From contig JAKJCA010000011.1 of the NCBI GenBank assembly GCA_022706685.1, forward strand, positions 1-58,383: a DNA stretch of 58,383 nt. The letters run 5' to 3'. How positions within the stretch are numbered: position 1 is the stretch's first letter; the number at the start of each line of letters is the position of its first letter. The notes below the pieces were generated by a model. That model was given only the letters and a program-made list of their open reading frames with translations, was not told the origin of the DNA and ran no database searches. Below, piece by piece: positions 7,735 through 15,628 of this stretch. The stretch comes from Bacillota bacterium (lineage in GTDB: Bacteria > Bacillota > Clostridia > Oscillospirales > Acutalibacteraceae). Both the position numbers and the translations under genes were made by a program.

Positions 7735-8397
7735 TTATTCATATACGGTCATAACCGCAACGTCGTCGGGGATGATCAAATCCGCCTCTGTCGCGTTTTT
7801 GAGCTCATCCACCGTTACATTCGGCGCGATTTCTTTGACCAGCAGCCCCTCGGGCGTGACCTCGATAAACGCCATGTTGGTCACGATGACGTCCACGCAG
7901 TGCGCGCCGGTCAGCGGGAAACTGCATTTGTTGAAAATTTTGGGGTCTCCCTTATTGGTGTGCTCCATGGCGACGATAACTTTTTTCGCGCAGGTGATCA
8001 GGTCCATCGCCCCGCCGTAGCCGGCCATCAGTTTGCCCGGCACCATCCAGTTGGCGAGGTTGCCTTCCTTGTCGACCTGCAGTGCGCCGAGCACCGTGAT
8101 GTCGACATGGCCGCCGCGGATAAGGCCGAAAGAAACCGCGCTGTCGAAAAACGAGCCGCCCGGGTTCAGCGTCGCCCAGCCGCCGCCGGCGTCGAAAACG
8201 TCCTTGTTAATCTCATGCAGGGGCGGCGCCGGGCCCAGGCCCAGCACGCCGTTTTCGCCCTGCAGGGTAATTTTCAGCCCCGGGGGGATATGGTTGGGAA
8301 TAATGGTCGGCAAGCCGATGCCCAGGTTGACGACGTCGCCGTCGCTGAACATCATCGCGACCCGCCTTGCGACAAAGTTTCTCCAATCCAAAGCCAT
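7735..8397 (-). CDS. 3-oxoacid/acetoacetate CoA-transferase subunit B
   Basis: Beta subunit of a family I CoA-transferase, 220 residues. The GENGVLG motif contains the catalytic glutamate that forms the glutamyl-CoA intermediate, and GGAMDL and PDDVAVMTVYE are typical of this subunit. The ATG at 8397 has AAAGGTAGG eight bases upstream; an in-frame GTG at 8406 would overlap the upstream gene. The start is one base after the stop of subunit A, so the subunits are co-translated. With subunit A it should exchange CoA between acyl-CoA and a 3-keto or short-chain acid; substrate specificity cannot be read from sequence. Confidence 0.9.
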   Translation of the reverse strand: MALDWRNFVARRVAMMFSDGDVVNLGIGLPTIIPNHIPPGLKITLQGENGVLGLGPAPPLHEINKDVFDAGGGWATLNPGGSFFDSAVSFGLIRGGHVDITVLGALQVDKEGNLANWMVPGKLMAGYGGAMDLITCAKKVIVAMEHTNKGDPKIFNKCSFPLTGAHCVDVIVTNMAFIEVTPEGLLVKEIAPNVTVDELKNATEADLIIPDDVAVMTVYE

Positions 8398-8398
8398 C

Positions 8399-9049
8399 TC
8401 AAGCACCTACCTTTACAATGGCGTCAATCAGAATCCCCGGCACCGTGACGAGTTCCGGGTCGATTTTGCCGGGTTTGACGAGTTTTTCGGCTTCCACGAC
8501 GGTATATTTCGCGGCCGCGGGCATCAGAGTGCCGAAGTTCTTGGTGCAGCCGGTCATAAAGCAGTTGCCGTCGAGGTCCACGACCGCCGCCTTGATGAGG
8601 GCAACGTCGGCCTTGATGGCTTTTTCCATCAGGTACTTGACGCCGTCGATTTCGATGGTCGGCTTGCCTTCTTCGACGGCGGTGCCGAAGCCCACCGGGG
8701 TATAGAACGCCGGGATGCCCGCGCCGCCCGCGCGGATGCGTTCGGAAAAGGTGCCCTGCGGGATCAGTTCGAGCTTGCCCTCGTTATAGAGTTTCTCGGC
8801 CGCCTTGCTCGGGCGGGTAAAGGTCGCGATCATGCCCCTGGAACGGGTCATCAGCATTTTTTCCAGCGCGGGCAAATAGTTCTGATTGGCCGCGTTCGCG
8901 ATAAAAAACAGATCTTTGAGTTCGGTCTGCTTGAGGATTGTCCGCATCACGCGCCCCGGGTAACCCATCGGCCCGAAGCCGCCGACGAGGATGGTGTCGC
9001 CGTCCTTGATCGGGGCGACGGCCTCCAAAAGAGTCATCAGCTTACCCAT
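8399..9049 (-). CDS. 3-oxoacid/acetoacetate CoA-transferase subunit A
   Basis: Alpha subunit of the same CoA-transferase, 216 residues. It shows the glycine-rich oxyanion motif GGFGPMGYPG (about 23-32) and the RIRAGGAGIPAFYTP signature characteristic of subunit A. The ATG at 9049 follows AGAAGGTGG by six bases; the track-length form starts two codons earlier at a GTG without proper spacing. Subunit B follows immediately. The gap of 63 bp to the upstream ketopantoate-reductase-like gene contains no obvious terminator, so all four genes are likely one transcript. Confidence 0.9.
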   Translation of the reverse strand: MGKLMTLLEAVAPIKDGDTILVGGFGPMGYPGRVMRTILKQTELKDLFFIANAANQNYLPALEKMLMTRSRGMIATFTRPSKAAEKLYNEGKLELIPQGTFSERIRAGGAGIPAFYTPVGFGTAVEEGKPTIEIDGVKYLMEKAIKADVALIKAAVVDLDGNCFMTGCTKNFGTLMPAAAKYTVVEAEKLVKPGKIDPELVTVPGILIDAIVKVGA

Positions 9050-9112
9050 ACACAACCACCTTCTGTCTGTAGTGTTTTTGTTAATCGGTCCGCGCGTTAA
9101 GGCCGCGCGTCG

Positions 9113-10126
9113 TTAGGGAAGGTCTTTGAACAGCTCCAGGTTGTCATAGGAATAGGTCCTGACACCGTCCTCAATCTCATGCACGATTTTCGTGACCAGG
9201 TCGTTATAGGGCGTGGGAACGCCGGCTTGTTTGCCGTAATACGAAACGGCGCCGTTCATCGAGTCCACCTCGGTCTTGTTGCCGTGCTCGAGGTCCTGCA
9301 GCATGCTCGCACGGAGCATCTTGTGCTTTTTGATAACGATGGGGATGATGAACAGCGACTTCATCTCGGTGATCTTGTCTTTGTAGTCGATGAGTTTCAC
9401 GACGTCCTGGCCCTGGATGGGCTCAATCTTGATGCCCAGCGCTTTGGTGACCTCGATGCACTCCTTGATGATGCGCAGGATGCATTTGCGCGACTGTTTG
9501 TTTTCGGCCGCTTCGCCGAAGGTGCAGCCCATGACGGCGGACATGCCGCTGAAGGAGGCGTTGATGATCAGTTTCGCCCAGCGCGCGCCGGCGAAATTGT
9601 CCACGACGGTGGTTTCGCCCATGATGCTGAGCAGCCGTTTGATTTCGCTCATTTTCGGGTTGGGTTTGCCGGTCATGGTGCCGATGTCATAGGTCAGCGC
9701 GTCGGGCTCGCTCGTCAGTTCCGAAACGCCGGGGCCGATATACGTGGCGCCCCAGGCGATGGTGCACCCGACCACCCTGTCGTCGCCGATAACCTGGGCG
9801 ACCGAAGGCTCGGGCATGCCGTTCTGCATCGTGCAGATGACCGCGTCGTCGTTCATGTACTGGACCAGATTTTCCACGATGCTCTTGTTGTGGATCTGTT
9901 TGGTCATCAGGAAAATCAGGTCGTACTTGCCGGTGATTTCATCATAGGTCAGCGCGTTGACCGGCACTTCCATCTTGACCGTGCCGATGATGGTGGCGCC
10001 GTTGGCTTTGAGCGCGTCGATGTGTTCTTTGTTGATATCGATCAAATCGACCTGCTCTTTTGCTTTGGAAAGATACGCCCCCAAGACGAGGCCCATGGAC
10101 CCTGCGCCCACAATGGCGGTTCGCAT
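9113..10126 (-). CDS. 2-dehydropantoate 2-reductase family (ApbA/PanE-like) oxidoreductase
   Basis: NAD(P)-dependent reductase of the ketopantoate reductase family, 337 residues. The Rossmann motif GAGSMG begins at residue 7. The central Lys of WAKLIINA and the C-terminal helical HGNKTEVDSMNG motif are family hallmarks. An excellent AAGGAGG site lies 7 bases before the ATG. The gene leads an operon with CoA-transferase and thiolase, not pantothenate genes, so the physiological substrate is more likely a 2- or 3-keto acid feeding the CoA-transferase than ketopantoate. That reassignment is an inference from context. A well-placed promoter precedes it at 10163-10191. Confidence 0.85.
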   Translation of the reverse strand: MRTAIVGAGSMGLVLGAYLSKAKEQVDLIDINKEHIDALKANGATIIGTVKMEVPVNALTYDEITGKYDLIFLMTKQIHNKSIVENLVQYMNDDAVICTMQNGMPEPSVAQVIGDDRVVGCTIAWGATYIGPGVSELTSEPDALTYDIGTMTGKPNPKMSEIKRLLSIMGETTVVDNFAGARWAKLIINASFSGMSAVMGCTFGEAAENKQSRKCILRIIKECIEVTKALGIKIEPIQGQDVVKLIDYKDKITEMKSLFIIPIVIKKHKMLRASMLQDLEHGNKTEVDSMNGAVSYYGKQAGVPTPYNDLVTKIVHEIEDGVRTYSYDNLELFKDLP

Positions 10127-10162
10127 AACAATACCTCCTTATTTTTAAATATTGCCTTATCC

Positions 10163-10191
10163 ATTGTATAACCGTCCTTTTGGAAACACAA
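10163..10191 (-). promoter_or_regulatory. Promoter of the CoA-transferase/thiolase operon
   Basis: On the minus strand, TTGTGT (10186-10191), a 17-bp spacer and TACAAT (10163-10168) lie 36 bp before the ketopantoate-reductase-like start. Confidence 0.65.
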
Positions 10192-10292
10192 TTGTACAGG
10201 TAGCCGATATTTGGCGTTGAATTTTGTGCAACTTGAATATCTGCTGTTCGGGTTTTTTTGCCCGTTATTGTCAAACAAAACATCTGCACGCC

Positions 10293-10323
10293 AAAAAGGC
10301 ACGCCCGTTTCAAGGCGTGCCTT
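10293..10323 (-). terminator. Terminator of the GH31/aldo-keto reductase unit
   Basis: On the minus strand the stem AAGGCACGCC/GGCGTGCCTT encloses TTGAAACG-type loop bases and ends in a run of five U. It lies about 50 bp after the aldo/keto reductase stop. The rest of the 10127-10369 gap holds only the promoter described above. Confidence 0.85.
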
Positions 10324-10369
10324 GCGGAGGAAAAACGGTAAAAGCGCGGTTCGTCCCGCGCCGCGGCAT

Positions 10370-11221
10370 TCAGAAATCCACCCGGTCTGGATGAAAGCCC
10401 GAGCCGGCGAAATAGGGCAAGGCATTGATGGTGCGCATATCCCCTTCGTCAATAACGAAATCGAACACCTGAGCGTTCTCGAGGATTCTCGAAGGCGTGA
10501 CGGACTTAACCAGCGGCAGGGTGTTGTTCTGCAGGCACCAGCGGATGCACAGCTGGGCGGCGGATTTGCCGTATTTTGCCGCGATGGTTATGAGCGTTTC
10601 GTTTGAGAGCATTTTCCCGGTGCCCAGAGGGCTCCAGGCTTCGACGAGGATGCCGTATTTGCCGCAGTACGCCTGGGTCTCCTCCTGCCGGTAGCCGGGG
10701 TGGTACTCGATCTGGTCGACCATCGGCCTTACCTCGGCTGCCGCCAGCAGCGGCTCGAGGTGGTGCGTCAGGAAATTGCTCACGCCGATGGCGCGGACGC
10801 GGCCGCTTTGATAAATATGCTCGAAAGCCCGCCAGGTTTCCGCGTTCGTCTTTTGCCATTGCTCCGGCGCCCCTTTGGCCGCCGGCCAGTGGATCAGGTA
10901 CAAATCCAGGTAATCGAGCCCCAGACGCGCGAGCGTGGCCTCAAAAGCCGCGAGCGCCGGCTCGTAGCCGCGGTCGGCGTTCCACAACTTGCTGGTGACG
11001 AAAATCTCGCCGCGGCCGATGCCGCTCATGCGGATGCCTTCCCCGACGCCCTTTTCGTTGCGGTAGACGGCCGCCGTGTCGATGTGGCGGTAGCCGGCCT
11101 CGAGCGCCGTCCGCACCGATTCGGCCGCGACCTCTCCGTCGGGCGTCTGCCAGGTGCCGAAACCAAGGCAGGGAATCTTCACGCCGTTCGCCAGAACAAA
11201 GGTGTCCGTAATACCGGTCAT
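10370..11221 (-). CDS. Aldo/keto reductase
   Basis: NADPH-dependent aldo/keto reductase of the AKR5-like bacterial group, 283 residues, the usual size. GFGTWQTPDG is at the N-terminus. The catalytic tetrad is visible as Asp in GYRHIDTA, Tyr in AAVYRNE, Lys in VTSKLW and His in YLIHWP. The C-terminal coenzyme-binding segment VKSVTPSRILENAQ is present. The start at 11221 has GGGAGGAGG six bases upstream; the open frame extends nine codons further without support. It lies 23 bp after the first GH31 gene and is probably co-transcribed, which would suit reduction of a released sugar or aldehyde. Confidence 0.9.
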   Translation of the reverse strand: MTGITDTFVLANGVKIPCLGFGTWQTPDGEVAAESVRTALEAGYRHIDTAAVYRNEKGVGEGIRMSGIGRGEIFVTSKLWNADRGYEPALAAFEATLARLGLDYLDLYLIHWPAAKGAPEQWQKTNAETWRAFEHIYQSGRVRAIGVSNFLTHHLEPLLAAAEVRPMVDQIEYHPGYRQEETQAYCGKYGILVEAWSPLGTGKMLSNETLITIAAKYGKSAAQLCIRWCLQNNTLPLVKSVTPSRILENAQVFDFVIDEGDMRTINALPYFAGSGFHPDRVDF

Positions 11222-11244
11222 CTGAATCCTCCTCCCGATGCTTT

Positions 11245-12948
11245 TCAATAAGCCACGCGAATCTCCGCGCCTGCCGACGCGTCTTTGACCGCGTACCAGG
11301 TAACGCCGCCGTCGACGAAATATCCCGACGCCATCGTGACCAGCTGCGCCATGGAGTCCGCCCGAGGCAGCGGCGCGCCGCCGCCGTCGGCCACCTCGCG
11401 GGGAACCGGCTCCCCGCGCACGCTGAACAGCAGGGACCGACCGGTCGCGGTGCTTTTAACGGTAAGCGACAGCCCGCTCTTTTCATAAGAGAGCATGGCG
11501 CCTTTGCGGTCCTCTTCATACAGGCCGAACTTCTTTTCTCCGGCTTTCGGGTACATCAGCACCGTGGTGTATCTGCTTGACAGCGCGGACCCGTGGCCGT
11601 TGACATCGTTGACAACATCCAGCGGGATGATGGCGCCTTTGCGGATGAAGACGGGGAACTCGTCGAGGGCGAACATGAGTTTTTTGACGCCGCCCGTATA
11701 GGTTTTTGACTCGTCAAACAGATAAATCCACTCGTCCTTGGGGAAGGTGACGGTGCGCCGGCTGCCTTCCTCAAAGAACGGTGCGACCAGGATATCGTCG
11801 CCGAGCAGGTACTGGTAGGTGCCCGGCTGCGGGCGCATGGTCGGTTTGACCAGTTCATAGGAGTACGCCGCCTGGCTGTAGATGTAGGGGATCAGTTCGT
11901 GGTGGAGCATGACGAACTTGCGGTAGATGTCGCAGGTCTCGCCGTCGAACATCCACGGGCGGTGCTCCCCGCCGCCGCCGTTCTCCATCACGGGGCAGAA
12001 TGCGCCCAGCTGCGCCCAGCGGATAAAAACGTCCTTATACTGCTTGCCGTCGGTACGGAAACCTCCGATATCGGAGCCGTAACTGACGAAGTTGAAGCGC
12101 GAGGACGACAGCATGTCGTTGAGCGCGTGGCGCAGGCCGCCCCAGTCGTTGAAGTTGTCGCCCACCCAGCCGGCGAAGTTGACCTCGCGGTCGGTATAGA
12201 CGATCGGCAGACCGACCCGCAGCACGAAATCGTTGACCGGCCGGCAGGAAATGACGCGGTCGTTGCCGAGTTTTTCGCGGGTGTAATAGAAAAAGTCGTT
12301 GTTGAAATCCCGTTTATATTCGTTCCAGGTGATATGATGGCCCCCGTAACCCATAGCGGGCATCAGAAGCATCACATACGGGTCCGCGCCGTCGACTTTC
12401 CAGCCGTCGATGCCCATATCGAGGACGTTGTCGAGCTTTTTGTGCCACCATTTCACCGCCTCGGGGTTCGTGTAGTCGATAAAGGCGCCTTGCCCGCTCC
12501 ACCATTTGACCGTCTTGCCGTTGCTTAAAAAATAACCCTTTTCCTTGCCTTCCTGAAAACCGGGCGCCCCTTCGTTGACCATGCAGGTCACCCACAGGAA
12601 AACGCGGACATCCATGGCGTGAAAGTCTCGGATACATTCGGCCATATCGGGATATAAATCGGGGTCCGGCACGAACTCGCCGACCTCCGTATCCCAGGGG
12701 TTATCAAGGTTGACCGCGCCGATGGGGATGCCGTGGTCGAGGTAGTCCGTCACATACCGCATCGCCGATTCCTGCGTGCTGTTATGCTCCCATACCCAAT
12801 GCTTGTGCACCCACGCCGGCCAGATCGGCGGCTCGAGGGTCGGGTCGGGGTTGTTTTTGCCGACCGAAAACCCGTTGGCGGACGAAAAGAAAAACAGCAG
12901 CGCGAGCGCCCAGGATACGATTCTGGAAGTGAACCTGTCGTTCATCAT
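11245..12948 (-). CDS. Secreted glycoside hydrolase family 31 enzyme (copy 1)
   Basis: Alpha-glycosidase of family GH31, 567 residues, shorter than classical members because the N-terminal beta domain is trimmed. An N-terminal hydrophobic segment (residues 10-25) serves as signal peptide or anchor. The barrel carries DGWKVDG with the candidate nucleophile Asp186, WVGDN with the acid/base Asp264, and the family motif GSDIGGF (291-297). AAGGAGG precedes two adjacent ATGs (12948 and 12945), so either may start. The next gene upstream (13058-14770) is a close paralogue, with long identical stretches. Substrate could be an alpha-glucoside, xyloside or galactoside; the active-site sequence alone does not decide. 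It is followed by an aldo/keto reductase on the same transcript. Confidence 0.88.
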   Translation of the reverse strand: MMNDRFTSRIVSWALALLFFFSSANGFSVGKNNPDPTLEPPIWPAWVHKHWVWEHNSTQESAMRYVTDYLDHGIPIGAVNLDNPWDTEVGEFVPDPDLYPDMAECIRDFHAMDVRVFLWVTCMVNEGAPGFQEGKEKGYFLSNGKTVKWWSGQGAFIDYTNPEAVKWWHKKLDNVLDMGIDGWKVDGADPYVMLLMPAMGYGGHHITWNEYKRDFNNDFFYYTREKLGNDRVISCRPVNDFVLRVGLPIVYTDREVNFAGWVGDNFNDWGGLRHALNDMLSSSRFNFVSYGSDIGGFRTDGKQYKDVFIRWAQLGAFCPVMENGGGGEHRPWMFDGETCDIYRKFVMLHHELIPYIYSQAAYSYELVKPTMRPQPGTYQYLLGDDILVAPFFEEGSRRTVTFPKDEWIYLFDESKTYTGGVKKLMFALDEFPVFIRKGAIIPLDVVNDVNGHGSALSSRYTTVLMYPKAGEKKFGLYEEDRKGAMLSYEKSGLSLTVKSTATGRSLLFSVRGEPVPREVADGGGAPLPRADSMAQLVTMASGYFVDGGVTWYAVKDASAGAEIRVAY

Positions 12949-13015
12949 CAGGCCTCCTTATCGATACGGCTGAACGGTTTGCGGAAAAACGAAATCAGGG
13001 ATTCGGGTTTTCAAC

Positions 13016-13051
13016 AATAAAAACGGGCGGTTTCCCGCAGAAAACCGCCCG
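13016..13051 (-). terminator. Terminator between the two GH31 genes
   Basis: On the minus strand CGGGCGGTTT (13051-13042) pairs with AAACCGCCCG (13033-13024) and a U-rich tail follows at 13023-13016. Transcription of the second GH31 copy should therefore end before the first. Confidence 0.85.
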
Positions 13052-13057
13052 CCTGCC

Positions 13058-14770
13058 TTAATAACAGACCCGGATTTCAGCGCCGGACGCCGCGTTTTTC
13101 ACCGCGTACCAGGTGACGCCGCCGTCGACGAAGTAACCCGCCTGCATCGCAACCAGCTGAGCCATCGAGGCGGCCTGCGCCAGCGGCGCGCCGGAGGCGT
13201 TCTTTACCGTGGCGGGAACCGGTTCGCCGCGCACGCTGAACAGCAGCGCCCTGCCGGTGGGTGTGGAACGAAGGGTCAGGCTGTCCCTGCCTTTGGTATA
13301 GGAAAGCATGGCGCCGGTCTTGTCCTGCTCATAGAGGCCGAACTTTTTCTCCCCTTCTCTCGGATAGACCAGCACGGTGGTGTAACCTTTGTTGAGCGGC
13401 GAACCGAAGCCGGTGACGGAGTTGGTAATATTCATCGGGATAATGGCGCCTTTGCGGATAAAGGCGGGGAACTCATCAAAGCCGAACGTAAGCGTCCGCA
13501 CACCGGGCTTGAAGGTCTGCGTATCGTCGAACAGATAAATCCATTCGCCGGCAGGGAAGGTCACGGTGCGCTCGGTCCCTTCCTCGTACATCGGGGCGAC
13601 CAGAATATCGTCGCCGAGCAGATATTCATAGGTGCCCAGCTGCGGGCGCATGGTCGGCTTGACCAGTTCGTAGGAATAGGCCGCCTGGCTGTAAATATAC
13701 GGGATGAGTTCGGTGTGCAGGTTGACAAACTTGCGGTAGATGTCCGTTGCTTCCTCGTCATAGAGCCAGGGCTTGTGGACGCCGCTGCCGCCGTTCTCCA
13801 TAATCGGGCAGAAGGCGCCCAGCTGCGTCCAGCGGATGAACACATCCTTGTACTGGTTGCCGTCGGCGCGGAAGCCGCCGATGTCCGAGCCGTAGCTGAC
13901 GAAGTTGAAACGCGCGGAAGCCATCATATCGTTGAGCGCCGACCTGATGCCGGTCCAGTCGTTGTCCTCGTCCCCGACCCAGCCGGCGAAGTTGATGTCG
14001 CGCGAGGTAAATACCAGCGGAAAACCGATCCGCAGCGGCAGGTCGTCCACCGGCCTGGCGGATATCACGCGGTCGTTGCCGAGTTTTTCGCGCGTGTACT
14101 CGAAAAAGTCGCGGTAAAACAACTCCTGATATTCGTTCCAGGTAATGAATAAATCGTTCTTGCCGGTCGGGGGGAACATCAGCATGATATACGGGTCCGC
14201 CCCGTCCACTTTCCAGCCGTCGATGCCCAGGTCGAGCACCTTGTCCATCTGCCGGTGGAACCATTCGACCGCTTCCGGATTGGTATAGTCCACAAAAGCG
14301 CCTCTGCCGTTCCACCATTTGGTTGTGCGGCCGTTGGCGACATAGTAGCCCTTGTCTTTGCCCTCCTGGAAATTCGGCGCGTCTTCGTTGACCATGCAGG
14401 TGCCCCACATCATCACCCGGATACCCAAGCTGTGATAGCGGTCAATCAGGTCGGCCAAATCGGGGTACCTTTCCTGGCTCGGCAGGAACGAACCGATGCC
14501 CGCGTCCCAGGGATGGTCGATGATGGTGGCTCCCACGGGAATGTCGTGTTCCAGATAACCGCCGACGAGTTCGGCGCTCGACTCCTGCGTGCCCACATTT
14601 TCCCATACCCAGTGCTCATGCACCCAGGCCGGCCATATCGGCGCCGCGAGGGTAGGGTCGGGGACATCCTTGCCGCCGCCGGAAAAGGCGGAAGATGCAG
14701 AGAGAAAATACAAAACGGTAAGGATAAGGGAAAGAATCCGGGATATGATTCTGCCGTTGACAAATTTCAT
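13058..14770 (-). CDS. Secreted glycoside hydrolase family 31 enzyme (copy 2)
   Basis: Paralogue of the neighbouring GH31 protein, 570 residues. A signal peptide or anchor with hydrophobic core at about residues 10-27 ends near SASSAFSGG. The same catalytic motifs are present: DGWKVDG (nucleophile), WVGDE in place of WVGDN (acid/base), and GSDIGGF. The two proteins align almost end to end, including the C-terminal region ending GVTWYAVK, so this is a tandem duplication with later divergence. It has its own promoter (14851-14879) and terminator, so the copies are separately expressed. GAGGAGACG precedes the ATG. Substrate unknown. Confidence 0.88.
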   Translation of the reverse strand: MKFVNGRIISRILSLILTVLYFLSASSAFSGGGKDVPDPTLAAPIWPAWVHEHWVWENVGTQESSAELVGGYLEHDIPVGATIIDHPWDAGIGSFLPSQERYPDLADLIDRYHSLGIRVMMWGTCMVNEDAPNFQEGKDKGYYVANGRTTKWWNGRGAFVDYTNPEAVEWFHRQMDKVLDLGIDGWKVDGADPYIMLMFPPTGKNDLFITWNEYQELFYRDFFEYTREKLGNDRVISARPVDDLPLRIGFPLVFTSRDINFAGWVGDEDNDWTGIRSALNDMMASARFNFVSYGSDIGGFRADGNQYKDVFIRWTQLGAFCPIMENGGSGVHKPWLYDEEATDIYRKFVNLHTELIPYIYSQAAYSYELVKPTMRPQLGTYEYLLGDDILVAPMYEEGTERTVTFPAGEWIYLFDDTQTFKPGVRTLTFGFDEFPAFIRKGAIIPMNITNSVTGFGSPLNKGYTTVLVYPREGEKKFGLYEQDKTGAMLSYTKGRDSLTLRSTPTGRALLFSVRGEPVPATVKNASGAPLAQAASMAQLVAMQAGYFVDGGVTWYAVKNAASGAEIRVCY

Positions 14771-14850
14771 CGTCTCGTCTCCTCATGGGATTGTATTCGT
14801 CGTTTCTCCGGGCAGGCAGATTATCAGCCGCCGCTCTCTTTACGCATTCC

Positions 14851-14879
14851 AGTATAGAGTGAGGCGCTTTGCGTGTCAA
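14851..14879 (-). promoter_or_regulatory. Promoter of GH31 copy 2
   Basis: TTGACA (14879-14874 on the minus strand), 17-bp spacer, TATACT (14856-14851). It is divergent from the promoter at 14899-14928. Confidence 0.75.
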
Positions 14880-14898
14880 TGCGCGGGAGGCCGGCGCG

Positions 14899-14928
14899 TT
14901 GACAAGGCGGAATATAATAAAGTATGCT
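14899..14928 (+). promoter_or_regulatory. Promoter of the small secreted protein gene
   Basis: TTGACA (14899-14904), 18-bp spacer and TATGCT (14923-14928). The two -35 elements of the divergent promoters are only about 20 bp apart, so shared control is possible. Confidence 0.55.
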
Positions 14929-14974
14929 GTTTTTATCCACCGAACGAAGCCGCCGCCTTTTTGAAAGGATTTAT

Positions 14975-15556
14975 ATGAAAAAGTTGCTATTGAAACCCCT
15001 TGCTGTGCTGCTCGCTGTCTTGATGGCGGGGGCGGCTCCGCTGACCGCCTTCGCCGTCGACACCGGCAGTGAAGACGTTGTCTCTTTTTACGCGAGCGTC
15101 GAATCATATACCCATAAAATGCTCTGGTTCAGTATTTTGCTCGACAGCCGCTATGTCTCCGCCGACGCGCAGGCCTTTGCTTTCACGCTGGCGGGCGGCG
15201 AAGGCGCCGTCGCCGGCGATTCGGCGGGGAAGGCCGAATTCACCGCGCCGGCCGGCAACGGCGGCCGCGGCTTTGAGGTGTTTTTCCGTTTCGACACGGG
15301 CAAAACGCCCGTGCTCGACAAAAACGGCGAATACACCCTGTCCATTCCTGCCGGCGTCTTTACGGACGCGGACGGCGGGAAAAACGCGGCGCTGAACATT
15401 CGTTTCGACGCCGCGGAGTTCATCGGGGAGCGCACGGGCTTTTTCGGCTTTCTCGACTATATCTACAACACGCCGGTCCTGCGCGTGCTGTTCTGGCCGC
15501 TGATCGCCTTCGTCGAACTGATTTACACCATTAGCGTTTATCTGGCCATGCGCTGA
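14975..15556 (+). CDS. Small secreted/membrane-anchored protein, function unknown
   Basis: I do not recognise a family. The product is 193 residues. A signal peptide (MKKLLLKPLAVLLAVLMAG, cleavage near AFA) is followed by a beta-rich domain of about 120 residues with alternating hydrophobic positions and paired FTLAGGEG/FTDADGG turns, resembling an Ig-like fold. The last 45 residues form a strongly hydrophobic, aromatic tail (FFGFLDYIY...LIAFVELIYT) that could anchor it in the membrane. The start at ATG 14975 is chosen for AAAGGA six bases upstream and the signal peptide; the open frame begins at 14924. It has its own promoter and terminator. Confidence 0.7.
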   Translation: MKKLLLKPLAVLLAVLMAGAAPLTAFAVDTGSEDVVSFYASVESYTHKMLWFSILLDSRYVSADAQAFAFTLAGGEGAVAGDSAGKAEFTAPAGNGGRGFEVFFRFDTGKTPVLDKNGEYTLSIPAGVFTDADGGKNAALNIRFDAAEFIGERTGFFGFLDYIYNTPVLRVLFWPLIAFVELIYTISVYLAMR

Positions 15557-15578
15557 ACAGGGCACGCCATAAAGAAGC

Positions 15579-15620
15579 GAAACACCCCGCGGGCGGTTAA
15601 CCCGCGGGGCGGTTCGTTTC
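15579..15620. terminator. Bidirectional terminator between convergent genes
   Basis: CCCCGCGGG (15585-15593) and CCCGCGGGG (15601-15609) form a nine-base-pair stem, with an outer GAAAC/GTTTC pairing. It sits between the stops of the plus-strand small secreted protein and the minus-strand DUF6273 gene. Confidence 0.75.
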
Positions 15621-15628
15621 ATAGCCCG

